Source: Martinezella tropici
Lineage (GTDB): Bacteria > Pseudomonadota > Alphaproteobacteria > Rhizobiales > Rhizobiaceae
DNA length: 64,000 nt
Direction of reading: 5' to 3'
Assembly (NCBI GenBank): GCA_000799755.1
Contig: JUHI01000003.1
Coordinates: forward strand, 62,001 to 126,000
The stretch's first letter is position 1, and each line of letters opens with the position of its first letter. The notes beneath the pieces are model-generated. The model did no database searches and was not told where the DNA came from. It was given only the letters and a program-made list of their open reading frames with translations. Below, piece by piece: positions 26,665 to 34,105 of this stretch. The position numbers and the translations under genes were made by a program.

Positions 26665-27672
26665 TCAGTACCGATCCATATTGATTTCCATGGGCTGACC
26701 AGCGGATGCCGAGAGACTTTCCAGACCCGTCGCTACGACCGATACCCTGAACACGCCGTCGAGATTCTTGTCGAAGATCGCACCGACGACGATATCGGCA
26801 TCGGCAAAGACTTCATCGCGGATGCGACTGGCGGCCTCATCGACCTCGAATAGCGTCATGTCCGTTCCGCCGGAAATGGAGATCAGCACGCCCCGTGCGC
26901 CCTTCATGCTCATGTCGTCCAGAAGCGGGTTCGAAACGGCGGCATCTGCCGCTTTCAATGCGCGGCCCGGTCCTGAGGCCTCGCCCGTTCCCATCATTGC
27001 GCGCCCCATTCCCCGCATCACGGATTTAACATCGGCGAAGTCGAGGTTGATGAGACCCTCCTTGATGATCAGATCGGTGATGCAGCTGACGCCCGAATAC
27101 AGGACCCGGTCCGCAGTCACGAATGCATTTGCGAAGGTGGTCGTAGCATCCGCAATGCGAAACAGGTTCTGATTGGGAATGACGATGACGGTGTCCGCGC
27201 TCTCACGGAGCCGCTCGATGCCAGCGTCGGCTGTGCGCATGCGCCGGTTGCCTTCGAACGTGAAGGGCTTGGTGACGACTCCGACCGTGAGGATGCCCGC
27301 CTGCCGCGCGACCTGGGCGATGATCGGGGCGGCGCCCGTGCCAGTGCCGCCGCCCATTCCGGCCGTCACGAAGCACATGTGCGTGCCCTGGAGGTGATCC
27401 ATGATCTCGTCAATGGATTCCTCGGCAGCTGCTCGTCCGATGTCCGGCAAGGAGCCAGCGCCAAGACCTTCCGTCACCTGTGCGCCAAGCTGAATGCGCC
27501 GGGTGGCTTTGGACGTCGCGAGCGCCTGCGCATCCGTATTTGCCGCGATAAATTCGACGCCCTGAAGTTGTTGCGCGATCATATTGTTGATCGCGTTGCC
27601 GCCGCCACCGCCGACACCGACGACGGAAATCTTCGGTATCACCCCGGAAAGTGGTGCGCGGATGTCAGCCAT
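26665..27672 (-). CDS. ftsZ2: Second, tail-less FtsZ (FtsZ2 type)
   Basis: A 335-residue tubulin-like GTPase. [12 protein letters not shown] is the first nucleotide loop and [12 protein letters not shown] the tubulin signature; [11 protein letters not shown] and the T7-loop region are also present. It stops right after the core, without the long linker and C-terminal peptide that bind FtsA/ZipA in main FtsZ proteins. This fits the shorter FtsZ2 of rhizobia. The start MADIRAP follows TGGAG; an ATG four codons upstream is possible. It is the last host gene before the prophage. Confidence 0.9.
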   Translation of the reverse strand: MADIRAPLSGVIPKISVVGVGGGGGNAINNMIAQQLQGVEFIAANTDAQALATSKATRRIQLGAQVTEGLGAGSLPDIGRAAAEESIDEIMDHLQGTHMCFVTAGMGGGTGTGAAPIIAQVARQAGILTVGVVTKPFTFEGNRRMRTADAGIERLRESADTVIVIPNQNLFRIADATTTFANAFVTADRVLYSGVSCITDLIIKEGLINLDFADVKSVMRGMGRAMMGTGEASGPGRALKAADAAVSNPLLDDMSMKGARGVLISISGGTDMTLFEVDEAASRIRDEVFADADIVVGAIFDKNLDGVFRVSVVATGLESLSASAGQPMEINMDRY

Positions 27673-28170
27673 GAAGGACTCCATTGGATCAATTTCGTTC
27701 TCAATCGCAATCGCCTGCCCTTGTGAAAACGGACGGTGCAGTGATTCGTGAGCGAAGAGATCCTAATGAATAACATGTGCGCATTGCGGCGTGCGCCGGT
27801 GCCCCTCCACAGAATAATGAGTTGAGCACAGGATTTGTGAGCCGGATATTAAAGCATCTATCGTCCAGCACTGTGTGGAGACCCCAACCGAACGAATGCT
27901 CAACGCTGTGGCGTATTCTAACCTCGGTCGACACCACATCAGACAGCAATGACGCTGACCGAGGTTAAATACGCGTAAAGTCACCGCCTGCGGGGATTGC
28001 GAGCCTATCTATTTTTTAGACTGCGCTACGTCCTCACTCTGGTGTTCAGCTGTAGAGGCAGCTGCAGTCTTGAGCAGTTTCTATACGCCCGTGTCACTCT
28101 GTTTCTGTGGCGTTCACCTACGGAATAAATTGTGAGACATGTTTTGTTCACGGTCAAAAGGATACCACCA
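27673..28170. other. Host/prophage junction region without a gene
   Basis: About 500 bases with no convincing gene. It contains the long inverted repeat 27911-27974. It also holds two interleaved complementary pairs: CTCCACA (27805-27811) with TGTGGAG (27874-27880), and GTTGAGCA (27821-27828) with TGCTCAAC (27897-27904). Base composition is clearly more AT-rich from about 27980. The left prophage end should lie here, but no tRNA or repeated att core can be recognised from this window alone. Confidence 0.5.
27911..27974. repeat. Long near-perfect inverted repeat
   Basis: Positions 27911-27929 and 27957-27974 are complementary over 18 base pairs with one inserted C. The spacer is 27 bases. The core TAACCTCGGTC/GACCGAGGTTA is perfect. 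It could be a structured RNA, a terminator facing the prophage or an end-binding site. Confidence 0.7.
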
Positions 28171-28467
28171 ATGAATATGATTGAGCGCGTGGCTAGGGCA
28201 ATAGATCCCGATGTTTGGGAGAGTAATATCCCTATCCCGACAAGAGGAGATACGCTTGATTTTCATGAAAGACGCCAGAAATCATGCGCTCTCGCTAGAG
28301 CCTTCTTTGAGGCGGCGCGAGAGCCTACGTCAGAAATTCTTGACGCTCCCGCCATGAGGGATTGGATATGGAACGATGGAAACCCCGTCACCGATGGCGA
28401 ACTCAAAGATGCATGGCAAGCCATGATCGACGCAGCCCTTCAGGAAAGCAAGGAGGCGGGAGAATGA
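28171..28467 (+). CDS. Hypothetical prophage protein, 98 residues
   Basis: Begins MNMIERVARAIDPDVWES, with AAGGA eight bases upstream. The N-terminal motif IERVARAID and the acidic, Trp-containing C-terminal half resemble small phage proteins that often sit beside DNA-metabolism genes. No domain with known activity is seen. AT-rich relative to the host genes. Its stop overlaps the next start. Confidence 0.65.
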   Translation: MNMIERVARAIDPDVWESNIPIPTRGDTLDFHERRQKSCALARAFFEAAREPTSEILDAPAMRDWIWNDGNPVTDGELKDAWQAMIDAALQESKEAGE

Positions 28468-28664
28468 GCGACGAGGCTTCCGTCACCATTAACGGCAAAC
28501 AGCTTTCCAGTGCGCAAGCTATGACCCTTCGTGTGGCCGTGATGAATTTCTTTTCGGAAATGACCGGTGATCCCCATGTACTCGGGGACGACGAGCACGG
28601 AGTAACTATGACACGTCTCTATAAAGAGCACTGCGCAGAGATCATTGCCCTGATGGCGCGTTAG
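28464..28664 (+). CDS. Small hypothetical prophage protein, 66 residues
   Basis: Starts MSDEASVTINGKQLSSAQAM, after an excellent AAGGAGG ribosome site and with a four-base overlap with the preceding stop. The pattern SVTINGKQLSSAQAMTLRVA is protein-like but not recognised. It converges on the nuclease gene, with a 23-base overlap of the two coding ends. Confidence 0.65.
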   Translation: MSDEASVTINGKQLSSAQAMTLRVAVMNFFSEMTGDPHVLGDDEHGVTMTRLYKEHCAEIIALMAR

Positions 28665-29184
28665 TCCTGGCACCTTCAAACGCTCTCGACACCTTCAGCC
28701 GGCTATCCCAATTTGCCAGATACTCGCGGGCCAACTCCCGGCTCTCAGTAAAGGTCACGTTCTCCGCATTCCGCTTCTGCGCCGCTGCGGTGTAATTGTA
28801 AGAGCCGCCGATCGTCAGGTGCTCGTCAACCACGATGATCTTGTTGTGGGCAATCGCTGGCTCGAAATCGATCCAGACCGGAATGCCGGCGGCGTCCAAC
28901 AACGTGGCGCCCGAATATTTCCGCTCGTTCGTCTTGTCGAGGATAGCCAAGACTTCAACGCCCCTGCCCGCGGCCCGCTGTAGCGCATGGATGATCGGGA
29001 ATGCCGTGAAGCCATACGCCTGGACCCGGATGGAGGATTGCGCCTTGTCGATCGCATCAACGATCTGGGCCTCGCACTGTTCGGCCGGCGTGAAGCAGAC
29101 GGATATTCTCGCGGTCACAGGCTCCCCGGCATAAAGCGGGCTGGCAAACATCAGAGCAGCGATCGTGGCAACGGCGATTCTCAT
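28642..29184 (-). CDS. Secreted PLD-family nuclease (Nuc type)
   Basis: A 180-residue protein with a Sec signal (MRIAVATIAALMFASPLYAG). It has a single HKD motif, H113-N-K115-x4-D120, followed by GGSYNYT, as in the dimeric Nuc endonuclease of the phospholipase D superfamily. It should cut DNA without sequence preference in the periplasm or outside the cell. The gene sits alone on the minus strand in the accessory end of the prophage. A LexA-type box lies 49 bases before its start, so damage induction is likely. Confidence 0.85.
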   Translation of the reverse strand: MRIAVATIAALMFASPLYAGEPVTARISVCFTPAEQCEAQIVDAIDKAQSSIRVQAYGFTAFPIIHALQRAAGRGVEVLAILDKTNERKYSGATLLDAAGIPVWIDFEPAIAHNKIIVVDEHLTIGGSYNYTAAAQKRNAENVTFTESRELAREYLANWDSRLKVSRAFEGARTNAPSGQ

Positions 29185-29232
29185 GTGGCACCCATAGCAT
29201 TTTCAATGGTGCTTGACTCTCCCCAAAAATGA

Positions 29233-29247
29233 GAACATTTTGAGAAC
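29233..29247. promoter_or_regulatory. LexA (SOS) box, GAAC-N7-GAAC
   Basis: GAAC at 29233-29236 and GAAC at 29244-29247 are separated by exactly seven bases. This direct repeat is the known LexA operator of Alphaproteobacteria (GTTC-N7-GTTC on the other strand). It lies in the 144-base region between the divergent nuclease gene and the plus-strand SRAP operon and could control both. Confidence 0.7.
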
Positions 29248-29328
29248 AAACGAGGCGTAGTAGCCTCAGTTTTCCAAAATTTCCTATGTGAGAACCGCCC
29301 TTAACGGCGGAACGGAGACGTGCGACCA

Positions 29329-29532
29329 ATGACTGCCGAACAGATCGCCATTGAGGAACCAGAGATTGATCCGGTGGACGCGGCTCTTGCCCTTTATCAC
29401 GGCGATGCCAGGGCAACGATCGCTGCGGCGCTGGAGATGCTGCAGTTCGTCCGTGGTCAGCTTGCGTTGACCGAGGCAGCAATGAGCCAGGGTTTTGGCC
29501 GCGGTTTTAGGCCTGCTTACGAGCCGGAATGA
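29329..29532 (+). CDS. Small hypothetical protein, first gene of the SRAP operon
   Basis: A 67-residue acidic helical protein (MTAEQIAIEEPEIDPVDAAL). A GTG at 29320 with GGAGAC close before it is another possible start and would add three residues. No domain is recognised. It is the first gene behind the SOS box and is followed after four bases by the next gene. Confidence 0.55.
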   Translation: MTAEQIAIEEPEIDPVDAALALYHGDARATIAAALEMLQFVRGQLALTEAAMSQGFGRGFRPAYEPE

Positions 29533-29536
29533 CCCG

Positions 29537-30040
29537 ATGTCGCACGTTAAGCTCGTAGAATCTCCACCGAACATGCTTGCAGACTATAAGGGCGAAACAA
29601 TCGACTTCATCTGCGAGGATTGCGAGATCCTCAAACGGATCAAGCCAGCGGCTCTCATGGAAGAGCATGGCAATCTGTCGATGCCTTCGCTTCCAGCGCT
29701 CGTCGCAAAGTCGCTGGGATGCAAGCGCACCGAAAGCACGGTCTATAACCGCTGCAAGATGCACTATCACTTCTCGCCAGACGAGTGGGCGAAACGAATG
29801 GGATACATCAACCCGCAGGAGCACAGGAAGGATGCACTTCTCTTTTCCGACCTGAGGGAATGGCATAGGCTTTATGCGCATTGCTCGTGCGGGAGAAAGA
29901 GCGAGATTGACGCCGTCAAACTAAAGAAGGCTCTTGGGGAAGATGCACCGGTCTCGGGTGCCAGTAGCGTTCTAAGGTGCCGGAAATGCGGCCTCAAAGG
30001 CTTGGCGAATATTGTCGTCACATCGCTGGCGCGGGGATAG
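29537..30040 (+). CDS. Hypothetical zinc-ribbon-like protein
   Basis: A 167-residue protein with two Cys-rich sites: CEDCEIL near residues 21-24 and, at the C-terminus, CSCGRKSEIDAV with RCRKCGLKG. The pattern suggests one or two zinc ribbons of the kind that bind nucleic acids. SMPSLPALVAKSLGCKR lies between. Not a recognised family. Its place before the SRAP gene suggests a DNA-related role; this is inference. Confidence 0.6.
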   Translation: MSHVKLVESPPNMLADYKGETIDFICEDCEILKRIKPAALMEEHGNLSMPSLPALVAKSLGCKRTESTVYNRCKMHYHFSPDEWAKRMGYINPQEHRKDALLFSDLREWHRLYAHCSCGRKSEIDAVKLKKALGEDAPVSGASSVLRCRKCGLKGLANIVVTSLARG

Positions 30041-30051
30041 AGGAGTTTTGT

Positions 30052-30774
30052 ATGTGCAATCTTTATAATATCTCGACCAACCAGGAAGCCATCCGTCAGA
30101 TCACGAAGGCGTTGATCGACAGTATCGGCAACCTCGAACCGGAGCTTGACCTTTACCCCGATCAGATGGCGCCGATCGTTCGGAACACGCCAGCCGGCCG
30201 GGAGCTTGCCAAGGTTCGGTGGGGATTGCCATCCTCCCAGAAAGCCCAACTGGACGCCGCCACCAAGCGCGCCGACAAGCTCCGCGCCAAGGGCAAGCAG
30301 GTCGACTTTGACGAGCTTCTGAGGATGGAGCCCGACGGCGGAACGACAAACGTTCGCAACACCTCAAGCAAGCATTGGAAGAGGTGGCTCGGCGTAGAGA
30401 ACCGCTGCGTGGTGCCCTTCAACCGTTTTGCCGAGCCGGATCCGGCCAGCAAGGTCGACGGAGGCAGAACGCCGAACGCTTGGTTCGCCCGCAGCCCGGA
30501 CGAGCCGCTGATGTTCTTTGCGGGCCTATGGGTGCCGCAATGGCGATCGGTGAGGAAGGTGAAGGAGGGAGAGATTACGGTCGATCTCTTCGGCTTCCTA
30601 ACGACTGAGCCGAACGGGGTCGTTGGGCCGATCCATCAGAAGGCCATGCCGGCAATCCTGAGAAATCAGGACGAGATCGAAACCTGGCTTACGGCGCAGT
30701 GGGAAGAAGCGAAGGCGCTTCAACGGCCACTACCAGACGATGAAATCATTCTTCTACCAAAGAAAGAAAAGTGA
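30052..30774 (+). CDS. SRAP protein (YedK/HMCES family)
   Basis: A 240-residue SOS-response-associated peptidase-like protein. The invariant Cys2 directly after Met, the N103 region (NVRNTS), E128 in RCVVPFNRFAEP and H195 in IHQKAMPAIL match the catalytic set of YedK. These proteins bind abasic sites in single-stranded DNA and crosslink through Cys2 to protect them. The insert between about 62 and 98 is lysine-rich. RBS AGAGGAG. It belongs to the plus-strand operon behind the LexA-type box, which agrees with its damage-response role. Confidence 0.9.
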   Translation: MCNLYNISTNQEAIRQITKALIDSIGNLEPELDLYPDQMAPIVRNTPAGRELAKVRWGLPSSQKAQLDAATKRADKLRAKGKQVDFDELLRMEPDGGTTNVRNTSSKHWKRWLGVENRCVVPFNRFAEPDPASKVDGGRTPNAWFARSPDEPLMFFAGLWVPQWRSVRKVKEGEITVDLFGFLTTEPNGVVGPIHQKAMPAILRNQDEIETWLTAQWEEAKALQRPLPDDEIILLPKKEK

Positions 30775-30782
30775 GGTCCGAC

Positions 30783-31082
30783 ATGGAAAACGAGCGTGCC
30801 GATCATCTGGAAAAGCTGATCACCGAACTCAAAGGCCGCTGCTTGATGCATGAGCTTCTGATGGCCCACATCTTAGCGAGCGTCGGCTCGGCATCCGGCA
30901 ACATCGGCGCATACATCGACGATGTGCTGGCGCGCGTCGGCTCCAATCTGAAAGAATCAGGAGAGCGAACACCTGATGAAAGAGCCAAGGTGCAATTTGC
31001 CTATGCGCTGAAAAGCCTCGAGAACTTTTCGGGGAGTTTGGCATCCTCGATGCGGCACATGCGCGGCTCGGGTCTAAACTGA
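30783..31082 (+). CDS. Hypothetical prophage protein, 99 residues
   Basis: Starts MENERADHLEKLITELKGRC after a GAGG site. Mostly helical and amphipathic, with HLEKLITELKGRCLMHELLMAH likely forming a coiled coil. No domain recognised. It overlaps the next gene by one base, so both are coupled to SRAP. Confidence 0.6.
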   Translation: MENERADHLEKLITELKGRCLMHELLMAHILASVGSASGNIGAYIDDVLARVGSNLKESGERTPDERAKVQFAYALKSLENFSGSLASSMRHMRGSGLN

Positions 31083-31270
31083 TGAGCGATGAAGCCAACG
31101 CTATCCCGCGTCAGGCGCCCTCTGTCCTTTTCGAACACTGGTGCGAGCATCCCGGTTGCAAGGTGTGGGGCAGTCTTGGGTATAACATCGGCAAGGGCGA
31201 AACTCGCTGGTACTGCTTTGAGCACAGGTGGGAGGAGTACCCTCAGCCTAAGGGCGGCAGGAGGTTTTAG
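31082..31270 (+). CDS. Small Cys/His protein, 62 residues
   Basis: The ATG shares one base with the preceding stop. The core WCEHPGCKVWGSLGY with WYCFEHRWEEYP holds three Cys and two His, a likely zinc site. Proteins of this size are frequent in rhizobial prophages. Function unknown. It ends the plus-strand operon, overlapping the end of the opposite gene by four bases. Confidence 0.65.
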   Translation: MSDEANAIPRQAPSVLFEHWCEHPGCKVWGSLGYNIGKGETRWYCFEHRWEEYPQPKGGRRF

Positions 31271-31614
31271 CGACCGATCAACACGGTTGCTATTCGTTTC
31301 AACACATCGGCGAATGATACCCCGAGCGCCATCCCTGCGACGCCGATCACGCCCAACGCGCCGATTCCCATTAACTTCCAACGCTTCACATCATCCGTGA
31401 TCGGCTTCATTTCCTTGACATCTTCCTGAACCGAGATTGCCGAATTTTCCACCTTAGCAACCCGATCCACGATCTCATCCATACGTCGATGCATCGAGGC
31501 CCGGCTAACGTCGGATTTCTCCTCTGATCGCCGAGTGGCCTCTATCAACATGTCAATCTTGGCCGTGAGAGAGCCAATCTGTTGGTGAATGTGATTATCA
31601 TCCGGAGGCGCCAT
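31267..31614 (-). CDS. DUF1515 family membrane-anchored protein
   Basis: A 115-residue protein with a long coiled coil (HIHQQIGSLTAKIDMLIEAT to VKEMKPITDDVKRWK) and one C-terminal membrane helix (LMGIGALGVIGVAGMALGVS). It resembles DUF1515, found near lysis genes in Rhizobiales prophages. It may be a holin accessory or antiholin-like; this is inferred from position and topology. It is the last gene of the lysis cassette. Confidence 0.7.
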   Translation of the reverse strand: MAPPDDNHIHQQIGSLTAKIDMLIEATRRSEEKSDVSRASMHRRMDEIVDRVAKVENSAISVQEDVKEMKPITDDVKRWKLMGIGALGVIGVAGMALGVSFADVLKRIATVLIGR

Positions 31615-31627
31615 CAGGGTCGGTCTT

Positions 31628-31720
31628 TCACGGCAGGAGAGAAAGCAATCGGCCAGCGATCATGGTGATGAGTGCGCCGGCGGTCAGGATGAACAAGGCA
31701 AGCGAGACGGCTCTAGGCAT
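31628..31720 (-). CDS. 30-residue membrane peptide of the lysis cassette
   Basis: A short gene encoding MPRAVSLALFILTAGALITM followed by IAGRLLSLLP, a single hydrophobic helix. GAGGG lies eight bases before the ATG, and the gene begins ten bases after the o-spanin stop, suggesting translational coupling. It could be a holin regulator or a cryptic small membrane protein. The call rests on ribosome site, spacing and hydrophobicity only. Confidence 0.45.
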   Translation of the reverse strand: MPRAVSLALFILTAGALITMIAGRLLSLLP

Positions 31721-31729
31721 GAGCCGCCC

Positions 31730-31942
31730 TCACCAGCATTTTTGCTCATGGCCGAATCGGTTGTGAGCCGCGACTTGGTTGGCAAACGGACGATCCGTCT
31801 GCAGGACCGTTACTGACGTTCCCAGGCTTGGCGTTAGTTTCTGCCAGCCGTCGCACGCATTCTGCGGCGTCACTGTCTGACAGCCCGAAATCAGCGCACA
31901 GAGAGGCAGCGTCAGAAGAAGTGACCTGATCATTGACGACAT
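31730..31942 (-). CDS. o-spanin (Rz1-like lipoprotein)
   Basis: A 70-residue lipoprotein precursor: the signal MIRSLLLTLPLCALISGC ends in a lipobox with the lipidated cysteine. The gene starts inside the i-spanin frame and ends 16 bases beyond it, in a different frame, as in lambda Rz/Rz1. The outer-membrane lipoprotein joins the inner-membrane spanin to fuse the membranes in the last lysis step. The start may be at 31942 or three codons later (31933). Confidence 0.75.
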   Translation of the reverse strand: MSSMIRSLLLTLPLCALISGCQTVTPQNACDGWQKLTPSLGTSVTVLQTDRPFANQVAAHNRFGHEQKCW

Positions 31943-32105
31943 TCCTATCGCGAAGGAGGGTTACGGATTTGGAGAGCGCGGCGGTTGCCGCCATCTGCTT
32001 GCCTTCGCCCTGGCCGATCCAGCGCGCCGGGTAAAAGACGAGCGATGCGCCGAGCGCTATGCCGGCGCCGATTTTGAGATAATCGAAGATGCCAAAACCG
32101 AACAT
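31746..32105 (-). CDS. i-spanin (Rz-like)
   Basis: A 119-residue protein with an N-terminal membrane helix (FDYLKIGAGIALGASLVFYP), followed by a periplasmic helical part (GEGKQMAATAALSKSVTLLR). GGGGA lies seven bases before the ATG. Its second half overlaps the o-spanin gene in another frame. It is positioned directly after the endolysin gene in transcription order. Confidence 0.75.
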   Translation of the reverse strand: MFGFGIFDYLKIGAGIALGASLVFYPARWIGQGEGKQMAATAALSKSVTLLRDRNVVNDQVTSSDAASLCADFGLSDSDAAECVRRLAETNAKPGNVSNGPADGSSVCQPSRGSQPIRP

Positions 32106-32107
32106 GA

Positions 32108-32710
32108 TCAGATCCCCGATACGCAAAGCTCGCCTTCGCCGATCCGGGAGGCATCCCCCATCTCGCGGCGCTTGGCGAGGCCGATGATCATACGACCGCC
32201 GGCCTTGTTGAAAGCAGTCGCTGCATTGCAGCTCGCCAGATAATCCGGCCGCCTGCTCTGGCGGGCAGCATCGTTGACGATCCGAGCCGCCGTCGAGCCA
32301 CAGGCGCCCCCGGTCCCGATGTTCCACGACAGGGACAGCATCATACCGCGCCAGGCGAGCGGCTGCTTATCCCAGTCGGGAATGCAGGCAACGAGCGCCG
32401 GCCGATACCGCTTCTCCATCTTCATGGCGGTTCGCTGATCACAGCCGGCCGGCGTCTCGACCAGACCCGGGCGAACGTCATCCGTATCGCCGTCACAGAT
32501 CGTCCAGACCGGCGGCTTGGCGATCCGGTCGAAATAGGCGACGAGCTGGCGGCCTTCCCACGGCATAGCCGTCTTGATGGCAAGCGCCACGTCATCGTGG
32601 ACCTTCGGCTGCCCCGGAAAGATCGCGACATACCCGGCGACCGATGCGGCCACGATGGAAGCAATGAGGGCCTTGGCCCGCGGCGTGGAGCGGAGCTTAC
32701 TGATCGGCAT
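32108..32710 (-). CDS. SAR endolysin, glycoside hydrolase 24 type
   Basis: A 200-residue lysozyme. A weakly hydrophobic N-terminal segment (about 13-32, ALIASIVAASVAGYVAIF) looks like a signal-arrest-release anchor. The catalytic triad is E52, D61 and T70 (E-x8-D-x8-T; the usual last spacing is x5). The C-terminal SWNIGTGGACGST matches the GH24 core. It cleaves peptidoglycan after release from the membrane. GGAG lies six bases before the ATG at 32710. Overlaps the holin gene by 14 bases. Confidence 0.85.
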   Translation of the reverse strand: MPISKLRSTPRAKALIASIVAASVAGYVAIFPGQPKVHDDVALAIKTAMPWEGRQLVAYFDRIAKPPVWTICDGDTDDVRPGLVETPAGCDQRTAMKMEKRYRPALVACIPDWDKQPLAWRGMMLSLSWNIGTGGACGSTAARIVNDAARQSRRPDYLASCNAATAFNKAGGRMIIGLAKRREMGDASRIGEGELCVSGI

Positions 32711-32945
32711 CGCGATCTCCTGAGATTTTGGATTGAAGGACGAACCGGAAGGCCCACGCCAACGAGCCGCAGACGGACGCAAGGGCGAGAAGCCAGACAG
32801 GATTGAAAGGAAGGTATGACGCTACGGCAGGCGCCAGCGACGCCGCCAAGTCGAGCAGCGTGATCGCGACAAACGCCTCGATCATCCGCAGACTGAGCGA
32901 ACGCTTAAGCACCCGCCCCGCGTTCGGGACGAGTTTGGGCTTCAT
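32697..32945 (-). CDS. Holin, two membrane helices
   Basis: An 82-residue membrane protein with helices at about 20-45 and 48-70 and charged ends (MKPKLVPNAGRVLKRS and SKISGDRDADQ). It is the first gene of the lysis cassette, directly before the endolysin. Its size and topology fit a class II holin or a pinholin. AGGA precedes the ATG. Confidence 0.7.
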   Translation of the reverse strand: MKPKLVPNAGRVLKRSLSLRMIEAFVAITLLDLAASLAPAVASYLPFNPVWLLALASVCGSLAWAFRFVLQSKISGDRDADQ

Positions 32946-32978
32946 GGGGTTTTCCTAAAGGATACGGATTTTCTGGAT

Positions 32979-33029
32979 CGCAACTATTGCGCTAAGGCGA
33001 CTGATCGAATCGCGGCGAGGATAGTTGCG
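32979..33029. repeat. Inverted repeat upstream of the holin gene
   Basis: CGCAACTAT (32979-32987) and ATAGTTGCG (33021-33029) are perfect complements 33 bases apart, in the 272-base gap between holin and hydrolase genes. They could form a hairpin or an operator in the divergent promoter region. Confidence 0.45.
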
Positions 33030-33217
33030 TTGAACATGAACGGCTCCAGTTGTGATCGGAACCGAGTTTAGGGCGGCGCGGATAGGGTCAAATGCATGCC
33101 GCCGCAACTTCCTTCGCTGTGGCGGCGAACCACACTTATCAAAACCGAGCGGAACCATAGAAAAGCAATCTGGACTTGCAATACAGCTTATGCTTTCTTC
33201 GCCCACTGGGGGCAGAC

Positions 33218-34105
33218 ATGACTTTGAATTCTTCAATAATATTTGGCGGCCGCTTCATCCGCGTGCATGCCGCAATTGCCGATATGGGCGATGTCGTTGT
33301 GTGTTTCGATGCATGGCACCACGCTCCGAGCCTCGATGGAGAGCCGTTTGGCCTGCAATACCTCACGTCCAACAATATCAATGTGGTTTCCGTAAAGTGC
33401 GCTCGCAACGACTGGTACCAAAATGACGAAATACTAAAGGCTATTGAGGTCATTGACGCACACTGCGGCTCCAGAGGTCGGATCGGGTACGGGTCGAGCA
33501 TGGGCGCATATGCGGCGCTCAATTTCTCACGCCATCTTTCTTTTCGAAGAGTTGTGGCCTTCGCACCGCAATTTTCGATGGACCAGAAAAAGGCACCATG
33601 GGAAGACAGATGGCGCGAGGATATGAAAAACGTTCCTTTCACCTTCGACGAAGTAGAAACCAGCAGCACGCCTAGCGGCATCCTAATGCTCGATCCCATG
33701 AATGTGAGAGATCGATTGAATGCAGAGAAGATCCTCGAAACCCATAATTTGAGGCTTGTGTCCCTTCCGTTTGCTGGGCACATCGTACTGAGCTACCTTG
33801 GTCAAACGCCTATACTGGGAAAACATCTACCCGGTATGCTGCTCTCTGGCGCACCTGATATCCGGAGCTTTATTGAGGATATTCGAGATATTCGGTCGAG
33901 CCATTCCACTTATTGGAGCCAGATCGGCGCTGCTCATTTGAAGCGCCGCCGCTATGAGCTGGCGCTTGATGCCGTAGATAGGGCACGCAAGGCCACCTTT
34001 GGCGAGAAGGTTTATGCGGAAATACTCATGGATGATATTGCATCGCTTCTTAGAGAACGCGATCGCCGTGCCGCATTCAACAACTATAGCCTAGCGACAA
34101 AATGA
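33218..34105 (+). CDS. Alpha/beta-hydrolase-like moron gene
   Basis: A 295-residue protein on the strand opposite to lysis and tail genes. YGSSMGAYAAL at about 91-101 is a nucleophile elbow with S94; FAGHIVLSYLG holds a candidate catalytic histidine and SGILMLDPMN a candidate acid region. The C-terminal 60 residues look like a helical TPR-like pair. Its codons are more AT-rich than neighbours. It may be an esterase acting on surface polysaccharide. GGGGGC lies before the ATG. Its 3' end overlaps the spike gene end by 22 bases. Confidence 0.65.
   Translation: MTLNSSIIFGGRFIRVHAAIADMGDVVVCFDAWHHAPSLDGEPFGLQYLTSNNINVVSVKCARNDWYQNDEILKAIEVIDAHCGSRGRIGYGSSMGAYAALNFSRHLSFRRVVAFAPQFSMDQKKAPWEDRWREDMKNVPFTFDEVETSSTPSGILMLDPMNVRDRLNAEKILETHNLRLVSLPFAGHIVLSYLGQTPILGKHLPGMLLSGAPDIRSFIEDIRDIRSSHSTYWSQIGAAHLKRRRYELALDAVDRARKATFGEKVYAEILMDDIASLLRERDRRAAFNNYSLATK

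Noticed and set aside
27777..27968. Small frames on both strands at the prophage border
   Set aside because: No ribosome sites, and they consist largely of the inverted repeats.
27673..28170. A tRNA or other att target gene at the left prophage end
   Set aside because: No tRNA-like fold is present and no duplicated core can be tested because the right end is missing.
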